Source: Oscillatoriales cyanobacterium (lineage in GTDB: Bacteria; Cyanobacteriota; Cyanobacteriia; Cyanobacteriales; Laspinemataceae). Taken from it: a DNA stretch of 64,000 nt. The stretch spans positions 152,278 to 216,277 of the forward strand of contig JAABRM010000003.1 in NCBI GenBank assembly GCA_011390955.1. The letters are read 5' to 3'. Position numbers and translations under genes: made by a program. The notes below the pieces were generated by a model. That model searched no databases. It had not been told where the DNA came from and saw nothing but the letters and a program-made list of their open reading frames with translations. Below, one piece after another: positions 35,032 to 44,756 of this stretch (positions within the stretch are counted from its first letter, which is position 1; each line of letters starts with the position of its first letter).

Positions 35032-36183
35032 CTACTGAGCAAATACTTTGCTGGCGGCGGCTACACCAGCCCCAGGGGTGACGTTGCTGGCACCTAACTC
35101 GACGAGGGCGGTTTCTAAGGCGGCGATCGCAGTGAGAATATCGCGATCGCTCACAAAACCCAAATGCCCCATGCGGAAAATCTTGCCTTTCAGGTGGTCT
35201 TGACCTCCCGCCAAAATAATATCAAATCGTTTTTTCAGAATCGATCGCACCTGTTCCGCTTCCACCGAAACCGGGGCCACAGCGGTAATCGCAGGAGATG
35301 CCGCTTCATCAGGGGCAAACAAAGGCATTCCCAGGGCTTTCACCGCAGCGCGGGTAGCGTTCTTCTGCCGCTGGTGTCGGGCAAAAATATTTTCCAAGCC
35401 TTCGGCTTTCATCATCCGCAAACTGGCTTGCAGGCCATACATTAAATTCACTGGGGGAGTGAAGGGGCTGCTATTTTTCGCTGCCGCTTTGCGATATTTG
35501 CCTAAATCCAAATAGTATCGGGGCAGGGTTGCAGTTTTGTAAGCTTCCCAGGCTTTGGCACTCACCGCCACAAATCCCATACCCGGTGGCACCATAAAGC
35601 CTTTTTGGGAACCGGAAGCCACCACGTCTAAACCCCATTCATCGATGGGAATATGCACCGCACCCAGACTGGTGACGGCATCCACAATGATTAAAGCTTG
35701 CCCGTGGGCTTTGACGTGACGGTTAATGGTTGCTAAATCGTTGATCACACCTGTGGAGGTTTCGCTGTGAGTCACGATCACTGCTTTGATTTGTTTGTCG
35801 GTGTCCGCTTCCAGCTTGACGCGAAAGGCTTCCGGGTCGAGGGGTTTGCCCCATTCCGCCGTCACTTGTTCCACATTTAAATTGTAAGCGGTGGCGACTT
35901 CGACCCAGCGATCGCCAAATTTCCCATTACAGCCCACCAGTACGCGATCGCCTGCACTGAGAAAATTAATAATTCCCGCTTCCATTGCCCCAGTGCCCGA
36001 TGAAGTCAACATCAGCACATCCCCTTGGGTTTGGTGCAACCATTTCAGATTTTCGGTAATTTCCCCGGCGATCGCTTCAAAATCCTTGCTTCTATGACCC
36101 ATCGGGTGTTTGGCCATTGCCAGTAAAACACTTTCTGGCACGGGGGTTGGGCCAGGAATCATCAGCATTAACTTATCGTCCAT
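35032..36183 (-). CDS. Class V PLP aminotransferase (alanine/serine-glyoxylate type)
   Basis: Fold-type I, class V aminotransferase of 383 residues. The PLP-binding Lys is K194 in ASGSQKGFM, preceded by the cofactor Asp in IIVDAVTSLG; TSSGTGAMEAG binds the phosphate. Cyanobacterial relatives are named alanine-glyoxylate or serine-glyoxylate aminotransferase and were once called the soluble hydrogenase 42-kDa subunit; a photorespiratory role (glyoxylate to glycine) is likely. The start ATG gives the family N-terminus (MIPGPTPVPESVL). The gene is monocistronic. Confidence 0.9.
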   Translation of the reverse strand: MDDKLMLMIPGPTPVPESVLLAMAKHPMGHRSKDFEAIAGEITENLKWLHQTQGDVLMLTSSGTGAMEAGIINFLSAGDRVLVGCNGKFGDRWVEVATAYNLNVEQVTAEWGKPLDPEAFRVKLEADTDKQIKAVIVTHSETSTGVINDLATINRHVKAHGQALIIVDAVTSLGAVHIPIDEWGLDVVASGSQKGFMVPPGMGFVAVSAKAWEAYKTATLPRYYLDLGKYRKAAAKNSSPFTPPVNLMYGLQASLRMMKAEGLENIFARHQRQKNATRAAVKALGMPLFAPDEAASPAITAVAPVSVEAEQVRSILKKRFDIILAGGQDHLKGKIFRMGHLGFVSDRDILTAIAALETALVELGASNVTPGAGVAAASKVFAQ

Positions 36184-36194
36184 GAATTCTCTTC

Positions 36195-36315
36195 CTAAAA
36201 TTAATCAATATTTGACCGTTAACAAATAACTGTTAGTTGTTATTTGTTGTTTGTTATTTGTGATTCGTTATGGTTCAGACCAACACCAAATAACAAATAA
36301 CAAATAACAAATATA
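36195..36315. repeat. AACAAATA repeats between aminotransferase and DUF5340-like gene
   Basis: TTATTTGTTGTTTGTTATTTG and its complement AACAAATAACAAATAACAAAT (36238-36312) form a loose inverted pair, related to the run before the chelatase gene at 32.06-32.11 kb. Confidence 0.7.
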
Positions 36316-36624
36316 TCACCGATCGTCTAAGGTTGGAGGCGGTGCGGTTAAGTTGGCATCTCCGCCCAAAAAGTTTTGATTTGAATTAAGCGTCTCCCCC
36401 GATCCTTCATTCAAAGACCAACGGTAGTCAATGGCTAAGTTGTCAACTTGGCAACTCTCTTCTAGTCGCTTTTGTTGGGCGAAGGCTTTGCGAAGAGTTG
36501 CGATTAACTGACGCACTTGGTCTCGCTGGGGAGAGTTTTGACCGACCGCAAACATCGTCTGTCGCTCCAGCAGTTGCAACAAAAGTTCGTAGTGGACATG
36601 AGAAGGAAGGGGGATAGGAGCCAT
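36316..36624 (-). CDS. DUF5340-like cyanobacterial protein
   Basis: A roughly 102-residue protein (MAPIPLPSHVHYELLLQLLERQTMF...) of a family conserved in cyanobacteria and of unknown function. The N-terminal 80 residues are helical and conserved in character (SPQRDQVRQLIATLRKAFAQQKRLEE), the last 25 are variable. I place the start at 36624; an ATG three codons earlier is also in frame. It is downstream of trpC on the same strand, 74 bases away, and may be co-transcribed. Confidence 0.7.
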   Translation of the reverse strand: MAPIPLPSHVHYELLLQLLERQTMFAVGQNSPQRDQVRQLIATLRKAFAQQKRLEESCQVDNLAIDYRWSLNEGSGETLNSNQNFLGGDANLTAPPPTLDDR

Positions 36625-36697
36625 GACAGCCAATTTAGTTTATACCAACATCGAATCAATATTATATGTAGGGGCAGAGGCAGCGCTCGGAAAATAA

Positions 36698-37600
36698 TTA
36701 ACAATTGATAATTAGCTGGGCTAATGCGATGCCCGGATCGGGTTGTTTGACTAAAGACTCCCCAATCAAAACGGCATTGGCTCCAGCATTGCTCACTTGT
36801 TTTAAGTCAGCGCCGCTGTGCAAACCTGATTCGCTGACCACTAGGATACCGCGTTCAGTGAGTTGTTGACCTCTTTGTGCCAGCAAGTCACAGGTGGTTT
36901 GCAGATCCACGGAAAAATCTTGCAGGTTGCGATTGTTAATCCCCACCAAGGTGACGCCATCAATGGCCAATACCCGGTCAAGTTCCGCGAGGGTATGGAC
37001 TTCAATTAAGGGGGTCATGCCCAGGGATTTGGCGATTTTCACAAAATATTTCAGGTCTTGGTCGGATAGAATGGCAGCAATGAGTAAGATGGCATCAGCC
37101 CCTTTGGTTCGTGCCAGATAAATTTGGTAGGGATAAATAATAAATTCTTTGCACAATAAGGGCAAATCCACCACTGCCCGAACTTTTTCTAAGTTCTCAA
37201 AGCTGCCTTGAAAGAATTTTTCATCGGTGAGGATGGATAGACAACTGGCTCCCCCTTGTTGGTAAGCGCGGGCGATCGCTTCTGGGTCGAAGTCTTCCCG
37301 AATCACTCCTTTGGAGGGAGAGGCTTTTTTCACTTCCGCAATTACCGCTGGATTGCTTTTGCCGTGGCGCAATGCCTCGAAAAAGTCTTTGGTGGGGGGC
37401 AAGGTGGCTAGTTGTTTTTGTAGTTCCACCAAGGGAACGCGATCGCGCCACTGAGCCACTTCTGCTTCTTTCTGCCAGACAATTTCTTCCAGAATATGCC
37501 TGGGTTCCGCATCGGGAACCTGCACCTGATAGCGCAACTGTTTCACATCCACCGGGGGGTTGGGCGGACGACGGCGAATTTGTAACTCTTGCTTCTTCAC
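36698..37600 (-). CDS. trpC: Indole-3-glycerol phosphate synthase
   Basis: Tryptophan pathway enzyme closing the indole ring of CdRP. The 300 residues form a TIM barrel preceded by a helical N-terminus; catalytic landmarks are [26 protein letters not shown] and the C-terminal [11 protein letters not shown] and [10 protein letters not shown] phosphate-binding motifs. The last four codons and stop (LIINC-stop) come from the dispersed sequence TTAACAATTGATAATT, so a repeat insertion set the present end of the protein. Full catalytic core is intact. Confidence 0.95.
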   Translation of the reverse strand: MKKQELQIRRRPPNPPVDVKQLRYQVQVPDAEPRHILEEIVWQKEAEVAQWRDRVPLVELQKQLATLPPTKDFFEALRHGKSNPAVIAEVKKASPSKGVIREDFDPEAIARAYQQGGASCLSILTDEKFFQGSFENLEKVRAVVDLPLLCKEFIIYPYQIYLARTKGADAILLIAAILSDQDLKYFVKIAKSLGMTPLIEVHTLAELDRVLAIDGVTLVGINNRNLQDFSVDLQTTCDLLAQRGQQLTERGILVVSESGLHSGADLKQVSNAGANAVLIGESLVKQPDPGIALAQLIINC

Positions 37601-37611
37601 GATACTGGTTA

Positions 37612-37700
37612 TTTGTTGGTGGTTGATTGTTGGGGTGTAATTGATAATTGATAATTGATAATTTTATTTAATTGTCAATTATCAATTATCAATTGTTAAT
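37612..37700. repeat. Composite repeat, inverted orientation
   Basis: GGTTGATTGTTGGGGTGTAA, then ATTGATAATTGATAATTG and a partial complement TCAATTATCAATTATCAATTG. This is the reverse complement of the composite element seen at 2.2, 42.05, 45.06 and 51.11 kb. Confidence 0.8.
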
Positions 37701-37705
37701 TAAAA

Positions 37706-39142
37706 TTAAGCGTAAGTAGCAGCCCGTTTGTAGGCTTCATCCAACACTTCTGAGAGGGTGGGGTGAGTATGCACCGTAAACGCTAGGGTATTGACCGATT
37801 GACGCAGGGCGATCGCGTTAGCTGCTTCCTGAATCAAATCAGAGGCATGAATACCAATAATATGGACGCCGAGAATTTCCCCATTATCTTTCCGGTAAAT
37901 CACCTTAGCAATGCCTTCGGTTTCTCCCTCAGCCAGGGCTTTAGAATTTCCTTTAAAATAAGTTCTCACCGCTGCCACTTCAAAGCCTTCAGTTTCCCCT
38001 AACTCCTTAGCTTGGGGTTCGGTCAGCCCCACAAAGCCGATTTCTGGGTGAGTAAAGGCCGCAGCGGGAATACTGCGATAGTCCACTTGTCGAGGACGAC
38101 CGGCGATCGTTTCCACTACCGCCACCCCTTGGGCCGAAGCCGCATGAGCCAACATCATCTTACCTGTAGCATCCCCGATCGCCCATACGTGGGGGACTGG
38201 TTCGCCGCCAGACAATACCGCTAAATCATCATTTACGGGAATAAACCCACGGCGGTCAGTTTCCACCCCGACGGATTCTAATCCCAAATTGTTGGTAGCA
38301 GGAATCCGACCTGTCGCCACCAAACAAGCATCGACTTCTAAAATTTCTTCGACTTCTTTGGTTTTGGCATCCGCTAATTCAATAACCACCGGAGAACCGG
38401 GAGTGACTTTCAGCGCCAATTTACCCACACGGGTTTCTATATCGCGGGGGTTAATCAGAATTCGTTCTGCTTGTTTGGCAATATCCGGGTCAAAGGTGGG
38501 CATGAGGCGATCGAGGGCTTCGATCATGGTAATTTCCGACCCCAACGCGGTATAAACATCGGCAAATTCTAAACCGATATAACCACTGCCAATAATGGCG
38601 ATCCATTGCGGCAAAGACTCTAATTTTACTGCTTGGTCGCTGGTATAGACAGTTTTGCCATCTACTTCAATTCCAGGGGGCACCCAAGGAACAGAACCGG
38701 GGGCTAATAAAATATCCCGCGCTGTAATAGTTTTTTCCCCGCTATCCGTTTTGACAGATATTTTTTGCGGTTCGGCAATTTTCCCCCAACCTCGGATGAT
38801 GTCAACTTTCAACCGTTTTAAACTGTTGGTTAAGTCTCCTTGGATTTTGGCGACTAAGTTGTTGGCATGGTCGGCAATGCCTTCCCGTTCAAAGGCCACT
38901 GCACCAAGTTGAATGCCCAAGGATTGTAGGTGGTGGGCGTCGCGCAGTTCCCGAACTCTTCCTGATGCGGCGAGTAAAGCTTTTGAAGGGATACAGCCAC
39001 GGTTGACACAAGTGCCACCCATATCTGCGGCTTCGATAATGGCTGTTTTTAGGCCGCATTCCACCGCGTGTAGAGCAGCACCATGTCCGCCTACACCGGC
39101 ACCGATGATTACTAGATCATAATCAAACTCTTGAATCACCAT
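37706..39142 (-). CDS. lpdA: Dihydrolipoyl dehydrogenase
   Basis: E3 flavoenzyme that reoxidises dihydrolipoamide in pyruvate or 2-oxo acid dehydrogenase and glycine cleavage complexes. The 478 residues show the FAD site GAGVGG (14-19), the redox disulfide C45/C50 ([15 protein letters not shown]), the NAD-binding GSGYIGLEF, and the C-terminal active-site His in [13 protein letters not shown]. The ATG at 39142 has AGGAGGTAA directly upstream. It is monocistronic and flanked on both sides by tandem repeats. Confidence 0.95.
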   Translation of the reverse strand: MVIQEFDYDLVIIGAGVGGHGAALHAVECGLKTAIIEAADMGGTCVNRGCIPSKALLAASGRVRELRDAHHLQSLGIQLGAVAFEREGIADHANNLVAKIQGDLTNSLKRLKVDIIRGWGKIAEPQKISVKTDSGEKTITARDILLAPGSVPWVPPGIEVDGKTVYTSDQAVKLESLPQWIAIIGSGYIGLEFADVYTALGSEITMIEALDRLMPTFDPDIAKQAERILINPRDIETRVGKLALKVTPGSPVVIELADAKTKEVEEILEVDACLVATGRIPATNNLGLESVGVETDRRGFIPVNDDLAVLSGGEPVPHVWAIGDATGKMMLAHAASAQGVAVVETIAGRPRQVDYRSIPAAAFTHPEIGFVGLTEPQAKELGETEGFEVAAVRTYFKGNSKALAEGETEGIAKVIYRKDNGEILGVHIIGIHASDLIQEAANAIALRQSVNTLAFTVHTHPTLSEVLDEAYKRAATYA

Positions 39143-39204
39143 TACCTCCTGGTGCGAATCACGATCATTTTATTTTTAAACGGAAAGGGGGGATTCCCGC
39201 AAGG

Positions 39205-39440
39205 GATCCGCTGACAATTGATAATTGACAATTGATAATTGATAATTGATGATTGATGGTTGATGGTTGATGGTTGATGGTTGATTGTTGATGGTTGATG
39301 GTTGGTGGTTGGTGGTTGATGGTTGATGGTTGGTGGTTGATGGTTGATGATTGATGATTGATGATTGATGATTGATGGTTGATGATTGATGATTGATAAT
39401 TTTTTTATTTAATTGTCAATTATCAATTATCAATTGTTAA
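39205..39440. repeat. Long TTGATGG/TTGATAA tandem array upstream of lpdA
   Basis: More than 20 units of a 7-base repeat (TTGATGG, TTGGTGG, TTGATAA and variants) from 39213 to 39395, ending in the TTAATTGTCAATTATCAATT arm. A 7-base slippage-prone array like this can change length between strains. The remaining part of 39143-39564 shows no gene. Confidence 0.85.
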
Positions 39441-39564
39441 TAGAATCTGATTATCTATTTTTTTTCTGCTGTTAATAAATAAGCGGTTATGCGCTAGTTT
39501 TTCTTATTTTTTGATCCCTACTTTTTCACCCATTTCTTAATCTTAAATATGTAGTTTTATGCCT

Positions 39565-40878
39565 TTAAATTTGCCGCCCGGTGACTGATAAACCGCCGAC
39601 AATTAATGAAGGAGTATAACAAGAACCGTTCCATTCTGCATCAGCACCCAGTTGCATTAAATGTTTTAATGCGGTGTAGACATTTCCAGCCACCATTGTG
39701 TCTTTGACTCGGCCAATTATTTGCCCTTTTTTCACCCGATAGCCTAAGTCCACATTGACGGAAAAATCCCCAGAAATTCCTGCACCGCCACCGAGGATTT
39801 GATCCACAATGATGGCATCTTCGAGTTGGGCGATTAAATCCATAAATGAACCCTCTCCCGGTTTGACTAACCAGTTGAATAGACCGGGGGTGGGATAGCT
39901 GCCCAAACCAGGGCGAAACCCATTGCCCGTAGTCTCTTGTCCCAGTAATCTGCCCGTGGTGCGATCGCAATAAAAATTTTCCAACACCCCATCTTGAATA
40001 AACACAAGATGCTGAGTTGGGGTGCCCTCATCATCAAAAGGACAACTAAATGGACCAACATCCGGTGCTTGGTAAATAGTAATTGCCTCGTGAGTCACCT
40101 GGGAACCCTTATATTCACTCCAGGGAGAGGAACCCTCCAGCACTCGTTTGCCATTTAAAGCCGCGTGCAAAGTCCCCCACAGCATATCTGCCGCTTTAGA
40201 AGTAAATAAAATCGGCACCTTTCCGGTACAAGGCTCGACGTTCTGTTGTGCCCAGTCTAAGCGTTGGATAATCTGATTGGCGATCGCTTTTGGCTGTACG
40301 TCCTCCCGTGAGGAAAGCCCATCACTTACGGTTAAAAAATCATCGCCGCGTACCCAGTCCACCGACATAGCCAAGTGAAGGGTTGTATCTTGGTGACGAA
40401 CATCTAAACCCAGAGAGTTAACCAACAGAGTGGTTTCTAACTCACAGTCACAATCAAGGGTACATAGCACTTCTGGGTAAACTTCTCTGGCCTGCAAGAT
40501 TGCCTCTTCGCCCCAACGGAGTAACTGTTCCACCGGCACCGCAAAGCCATCATCCGCATAAGCGATTTTGGTTTCCTGGGTCAGAGAAATCGTTTCTGGT
40601 TGATTCAGTTCGCTCAGACTCAAAGCGCGATCGACCAACACTTGTGGGTTGACCGGCCCATAGGCCACCGCAATGCCGGGACGACCATCGCGCCACACTC
40701 GTAACGCTGTCCCCTCTGATTCAGAATTTTGCAACTCTTTCAGCCGGTTGGCCTCAAAAAATACTCCCGCACAATGCGATCGCGACTGTAACACCTCGGC
40801 GGCTTCAGCCCCCGACCGTTGCGCGAATTCTAGTAAAGCGATCGCCAATTCTTCCGAATGTAAACTACCAAACCCCAT
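39565..40878 (-). CDS. TldD/PmbA (TldE) family protein
   Basis: A 437-residue member of the TldD/PmbA family, cytosolic proteins that process peptides (in E. coli microcin maturation and CcdA turnover) as TldD-TldE heterodimers. It aligns with the PmbA/TldE side: GFRPGLGSYPTPG and FMDLIAQLEDAIIVDQILGGG and the C-terminal LIVGGLSVTG; the HExxxH zinc motif of TldD is absent, so catalysis needs a TldD partner, which is not in the window. The start ATG is at 40878, after AGGAGGATTC. Confidence 0.88.
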   Translation of the reverse strand: MGFGSLHSEELAIALLEFAQRSGAEAAEVLQSRSHCAGVFFEANRLKELQNSESEGTALRVWRDGRPGIAVAYGPVNPQVLVDRALSLSELNQPETISLTQETKIAYADDGFAVPVEQLLRWGEEAILQAREVYPEVLCTLDCDCELETTLLVNSLGLDVRHQDTTLHLAMSVDWVRGDDFLTVSDGLSSREDVQPKAIANQIIQRLDWAQQNVEPCTGKVPILFTSKAADMLWGTLHAALNGKRVLEGSSPWSEYKGSQVTHEAITIYQAPDVGPFSCPFDDEGTPTQHLVFIQDGVLENFYCDRTTGRLLGQETTGNGFRPGLGSYPTPGLFNWLVKPGEGSFMDLIAQLEDAIIVDQILGGGAGISGDFSVNVDLGYRVKKGQIIGRVKDTMVAGNVYTALKHLMQLGADAEWNGSCYTPSLIVGGLSVTGRQI

Positions 40879-40904
40879 GAATCCTCCTCTTCCCTGGGCA
40901 GTAC

Positions 40905-41003
40905 CAAAATTGATAATTGATAATTGATAATTGATGATTGATAATTGATAATTTTTTTATTTAATTGTCAATTGTCAATTGTCAATTATCAATTATCAAT
41001 TAA
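40905..41003. repeat. AATTATC/AATTGTC arms between PmbA and Tab2 genes
   Basis: TTGATAATTGATAATTGATG units face a TCAATTGTCAATTGTCAATTATC arm with a T-rich centre (TTTTTTTATTTAATTG), forming a loose hairpin. It ends at the Tab2 stop codon. Confidence 0.75.
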
Positions 41004-41881
41004 AAGCTTTGTAATGGTTCCTGTAACAACCAAAATCCCGCAAAAGATGCGGATTCTGGATCGGACTGGATCGCCAAAAAATGCACTTGCTGGGCTTTTT
41101 CCTTAGCCGCCAAAAATCCCTGGGCTTCTGACAAGGTTTGAGAATTCACGATATTCGCTAAAATCCAGCGATCGATTACCCCGGTTTCCATAAATAATCG
41201 CGCCGGTTGTTCTTGTTGGATCGTCAAAAAGGCCATGTCCAACCCAGACATCCAAGCAGCCAAAGCCTTTGCCCGGGAAGAAAAAATAATCACCCCTGGA
41301 ATCCGACAATCGGTCGTCAGCCCAGGCACTAAGCTTTTTTCCCCTAAAATCGGGAAAACCTCCCCAAACCCAACATCCCACTCATTAAAATCGGCGAAAT
41401 CACTAGCCGATAAAGATACAAAAGCCCATTGTTCCCCCAATAAAGCATCCGGTAGCGGAGATGCTGGGGCTGACTCCATTCGTACCGATACGGTCGGGGG
41501 CGCCTCTTGGTAATTGGGATCTTGAGGATAAACTTGTGCCATACGTTCTGCCAGCCAAGCTTGCAAGGCAATTGTCCGACGAGACGGCACCGCATCAATC
41601 CCCAAATCTTGACAAGACTTGGTAATCATATTTTTCATCTGCTGCCGAAAAAAGCGAATCGTTGTCGGTGGAGTCGGGGCTGCGGCGATCGCCTCAGCGA
41701 TCGCCCCTTGCAGCCAAATCGAATTCACCTCAGAGTTAGGACAAAACTTGCTAAACCGAAACAGAGCATCATCCTGTGAAATCGCCACAGGAGTTTCACA
41801 CAAAAGCACTTCCCAGACTTTTTTACCGTTTTCAGCTAAAATCGGTCGCGAATAAAAATCTAATTCCCAAATTTTTGGCAT
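41000..41881 (-). CDS. Tab2/Atab2 family RNA-binding protein
   Basis: The family is conserved from cyanobacteria to chloroplasts; the algal Tab2 and plant Atab2 proteins promote translation of photosystem mRNAs (psaB and others). The protein is 293 residues from the ATG at 41881 (MPKIWELDFYSRPILAENGKKVWEVLLC), the standard family start; the frame continues 30 bases upstream. Further family features are FRQQMKNMITKSCQDLGI, SRRTIALQAWL and the C-terminal FLAIQSDPESASFAGFWLLQE. In cyanobacteria a role in photosystem assembly is likely but little studied. Confidence 0.88.
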   Translation of the reverse strand: MPKIWELDFYSRPILAENGKKVWEVLLCETPVAISQDDALFRFSKFCPNSEVNSIWLQGAIAEAIAAAPTPPTTIRFFRQQMKNMITKSCQDLGIDAVPSRRTIALQAWLAERMAQVYPQDPNYQEAPPTVSVRMESAPASPLPDALLGEQWAFVSLSASDFADFNEWDVGFGEVFPILGEKSLVPGLTTDCRIPGVIIFSSRAKALAAWMSGLDMAFLTIQQEQPARLFMETGVIDRWILANIVNSQTLSEAQGFLAAKEKAQQVHFLAIQSDPESASFAGFWLLQEPLQSF

Positions 41882-42039
41882 TTTCCCCTTGCCCAAATTA
41901 CCTACTGCCAATGGGACATCCTATCATCTTTCCTGACATACGGCGCAAAAATCATCATTGTTAGTTGTTAGTTGTTTGTTGTTTGTTGATAGTTGATGCC
42001 AACCACCAACCAACCAGAGAGAGGAGCAGGGGAGCAGAG

Positions 42040-42146
42040 GAAAACAATTGATAATTAACAATTGACAATTGACAATTAAATATAATTATCAATTATCAAT
42101 TATCAATTATCAATTACACCCCAACCAACAACAAACAACCAACAAC
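42040..42146. repeat. Composite AATTATC/CAACAAC repeat
   Basis: ACAATTGATAATTAACAATTG, TTGACAATTAAATATAATTATC and TCAATTATCAATTATCAATT arms followed by ACACCCCAACC and CAACAACAAACAACC. It lies between the 3' side of ycf35 and the 5' side of the Tab2 gene. Confidence 0.8.
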
Positions 42147-42171
42147 TATGAAACAAACAACTATGAAACAT

Positions 42172-42204
42172 AAAAAAACGGGTCAACCCGTATTGGTTAA
42201 CCCG
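42172..42204 (-). terminator. Terminator of ycf35
   Basis: On the minus strand CGGGTTAACC pairs with GGTTGACCCG (one G-U pair), followed by seven T. This is a classic rho-independent terminator just after the ycf35 stop. Confidence 0.85.
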
Positions 42205-42234
42205 AAAGCTTGGGAACGCGATGTAATTGCAAAA

Positions 42235-42588
42235 CTACTTTTGAACGACCAGTTTCACATTAGCGTTTTGCAAGCCAGGACGACGTACTTCCGTCAAAGC
42301 TTTGTTCACCGCGTACTTCTGATTAATGGAATTGATCAGTTCAGTTTGGTTATGCTTTTTCGCCACACCCCAGAGGTCAGCAATCAAGTCAAAAGAACCA
42401 TCACCATTCCGAGACCAACCAAGGTCATAATCGCCTTCGAGCACCGCCACGATGTCAGCCCGAACCTGCTGTCCATTGTAGCCACGGACATCGGCTTCGG
42501 TCTTCATGTTAATCCCCAAATCGCGCAGAGAGTTCTTGAGGATTTCAGCATCGGTGATTTTGGTGCGGAGAGTGCTAAAGTGAGACAT
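42235..42588 (-). CDS. ycf35: DUF1257/Ycf35 protein
   Basis: A 117-residue protein of the Ycf35 (DUF1257) family, found in cyanobacteria and in red-algal plastids, of unknown biochemical role. The ATG at 42588 has GGAGGA seven bases upstream and gives the family start MSHFSTLRTKITDAEIL; the longer frame to 42669 is not supported. Conserved character: LKTSLRDLG-like segment, GYNGQQVRADIVAVLEGDYDLGW and ELINSINQKYA. It lies about 190 bases after ycf46 on the same strand with its own terminator. Confidence 0.92.
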   Translation of the reverse strand: MSHFSTLRTKITDAEILKNSLRDLGINMKTEADVRGYNGQQVRADIVAVLEGDYDLGWSRNGDGSFDLIADLWGVAKKHNQTELINSINQKYAVNKALTEVRRPGLQNANVKLVVQK

Positions 42589-42779
42589 TGGGATTTCCTC
42601 CAATAAAATAAGAAATTCGACAAAAACGACAACGATTGTTACAACATTCCCGTGAAGTAAAATTGTCAACGGGAATCCTTCGACGATTCCGCATAAAATG
42701 CGGTTTTTTGATGCAATGTCAGCATTAGATATTGCTGACTTTGCTGACCTTTCCTCCTGTGGGAAGCAGGAGAAAACCT

Positions 42780-44300
42780 TTAGAACTCCATTCGCTGATA
42801 TTCAGCGAGGGAGGACGCAGCCGGTCGCGCTCGCTGACGAGCCCAGTCCCGCAGAGCCGTGACTTGTTCGGTCATGGTCTTCGACAGCGGTAGCGTTGAT
42901 TTGATCGCGGCAATAATATCCAACTGCGTAAACTCTCGATCTTGAGCAAATGCCTCATACATAGCAGCGATTACGGCTTGCTCAATTTCTGCTCCAGAGA
43001 ACCCTTCAGACACCTTAGCCAGTTGATCGAGATCGAAACGGGAGATGTCTTTACGGCGCTTGGACAGATGAATTTTGAAAATTTCTTGCCGTTCTTCGTT
43101 GTTAGGAAGGTCAACGAAAAAGATTTCATCAAAACGGCCTTTTCTGAGAAACTCTCCGGGTAATCTTTCGACTCGGTTGGCAGTGGCCATCACAAATACA
43201 GGTGATGTTTTTTCTTGCATCCAAGTTAGGAAAGAACCAAAGATGCGACTTGATGTGCCTCCGTCCGAGTCAGCAGAGCCAGCACTACCGGCAAACGCCT
43301 TATCCAACTCATCAATAAATAAGATGACTGGTGAAATGGACTCAGCGGTTTTCAGTGCGCTACGCAAGTTCGCTTCTGAGCGTCCGACCATCGATCCGTC
43401 GTAAACGCGACCAATATCTAGACGCAACAGGGGCAGACCCCACAGCCGGGAAGTGGTTTTGGCAATCATCGACTTGCCGCACCCAGGAACCCCTAAGATT
43501 AGCATTCCTTTGGGTTGAGGTAAGCCATAAGCCCTAGCCCTTTCAGTGAAAGCATCGGAGCGTTGTTTTAACCAGCGCTTCAGTTCTTCCAGTCCGCCGA
43601 CTGATTCAATGGTCTCATCGTCTTCGATATATTCCAGGATACCGTTCCGGCGAATTAGCTGCTTTTTCTCCGAGAGAACAATTTCCACTTCCCCTTCGGT
43701 GAGACGACCAGCGGTGACTTGCGCCTTGCGATAGACTTTCTCCGCTTCGTCTTTGGTTAAACCCAGGGCAGCTTTGACGAGTTTTTCTCGGGTTCCCGTG
43801 CTAATTTTGCGCTGGCGAGTCAATTCTAACTGCTGCGAAAGCACTCGATCGATCTCAGCCATTTTCGGCAGAGGAAAATCCAGAACTACCACTTCTTTTT
43901 CCAGTTCAATGGGTACTTGCTGTACCGGAGACATGAGGACGATCGCTTTTTCGGTATTTTTGAAGGAGGCGATCGCATCTCTGAGCCACCGAATTACCAC
44001 CGCATTACCCATCGCCTCAATAAAGGGGTGTAAATCCTTGAAGACGAACAAACCGGGGTCTTTTTGCCGAATCACCCACTCCATCGCCGCTTCCGGCGAT
44101 ACGGTATTGTGACTTGTACTGGTGTTGGTTTGACCATACTCTACAATTCCTCGAGTCACCGTCCAGGTATAGACTCTCCGTGGGGGCTTGCTTTGTTCAG
44201 CAATCTTCGCGATCGCTTGCTCGGCCCGTTCTTCCTCGGCAGTGACGAGGTAGATCAGAGGATATTGAGCTTTTATTAAAATATTGAGCTCTTCTTGCAT
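42780..44300 (-). CDS. ycf46: Ycf46 AAA+ ATPase
   Basis: AAA+ protein of plastid and cyanobacterial genomes. The 506-residue form begins MQEELNILIKAQYPLIYLVTAEEERAEQ. Walker A is GVPGCGKSMIAK, Walker B is LFIDELDKAF, sensor 1 is MATANRV and the arginine-finger region is RKGRFDEIFF. The first 250 residues are a family-specific domain. In Synechocystis this family has been linked to photosynthesis and carbon uptake under stress, which I recall but did not check. The frame runs further to 44357 but those residues look non-family. Next to ycf35, a typical link in cyanobacteria. Confidence 0.93.
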   Translation of the reverse strand: MQEELNILIKAQYPLIYLVTAEEERAEQAIAKIAEQSKPPRRVYTWTVTRGIVEYGQTNTSTSHNTVSPEAAMEWVIRQKDPGLFVFKDLHPFIEAMGNAVVIRWLRDAIASFKNTEKAIVLMSPVQQVPIELEKEVVVLDFPLPKMAEIDRVLSQQLELTRQRKISTGTREKLVKAALGLTKDEAEKVYRKAQVTAGRLTEGEVEIVLSEKKQLIRRNGILEYIEDDETIESVGGLEELKRWLKQRSDAFTERARAYGLPQPKGMLILGVPGCGKSMIAKTTSRLWGLPLLRLDIGRVYDGSMVGRSEANLRSALKTAESISPVILFIDELDKAFAGSAGSADSDGGTSSRIFGSFLTWMQEKTSPVFVMATANRVERLPGEFLRKGRFDEIFFVDLPNNEERQEIFKIHLSKRRKDISRFDLDQLAKVSEGFSGAEIEQAVIAAMYEAFAQDREFTQLDIIAAIKSTLPLSKTMTEQVTALRDWARQRARPAASSLAEYQRMEF

Positions 44301-44387
44301 AGCCAAAAGACCTATTAAAAACGGTGCAAAGATGTTTGCTGAATTGAACGCCCCCATTATGGATAATGTGGAGCTATTGTTAAACCT

Positions 44388-44756
44388 TTAGCACGTCACC
44401 AACTGTTCTTGTGGTTTATGCTCTTTACTGGCTTGGATTTTTTGCACTTGCTCTAGTGGTAATTCTTCATCAGAAATCAACACTGTTGCTTGATGATTTA
44501 AAGCCACCATTTCTCCATCGCGAATAATCACTTCGGAGTAACATTCTGGGCAAGTGTAAACCCGATGACTCCGCCCGTAGGATGATTCTATTTCGTCTAC
44601 CTCTGGTGAATGATTCATATAAAAAGCAATAGCTTTTTCGGCGATGGTAGACATTGATTCAGAATCAACTGCCGCTTTAATTTTTAATTGACGATGCAGT
44701 TCAGGCGGTATATATAATGTAACCTTCTGCTTATCTTGCATAGGTGGGACTTGCAT
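44388..44756 (-). CDS. Ribbon-helix-helix-like protein with CxxC zinc motif
   Basis: A 122-residue protein. Residues 10-55 read as a ribbon-helix-helix DNA-binding domain (KVTLYIPPELHRQLKIKAAVDSE, then an amphipathic helix), the fold of small repressors and antitoxins. A CxxC (CPEC) at about residues 74-77 may be half of a zinc site; the partner ligands are unclear (a Cys ends the protein at residue 122). An in-frame ATG five codons later is an alternative start. It is directly upstream of ycf46 on the same strand, so it may regulate that gene; this is inference. Confidence 0.65.
   Translation of the reverse strand: MQVPPMQDKQKVTLYIPPELHRQLKIKAAVDSESMSTIAEKAIAFYMNHSPEVDEIESSYGRSHRVYTCPECYSEVIIRDGEMVALNHQATVLISDEELPLEQVQKIQASKEHKPQEQLVTC

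Noticed and set aside
39213..39395. TTGATGG array considered as CRISPR or heptamer-type coding repeat
   Set aside because: Seven-base units without spacers and without an open frame that makes sense.
42148..42606. ORF of 152 codons on the plus strand
   Set aside because: It is the antisense shadow of ycf35, which has a strong ribosome site and family match.
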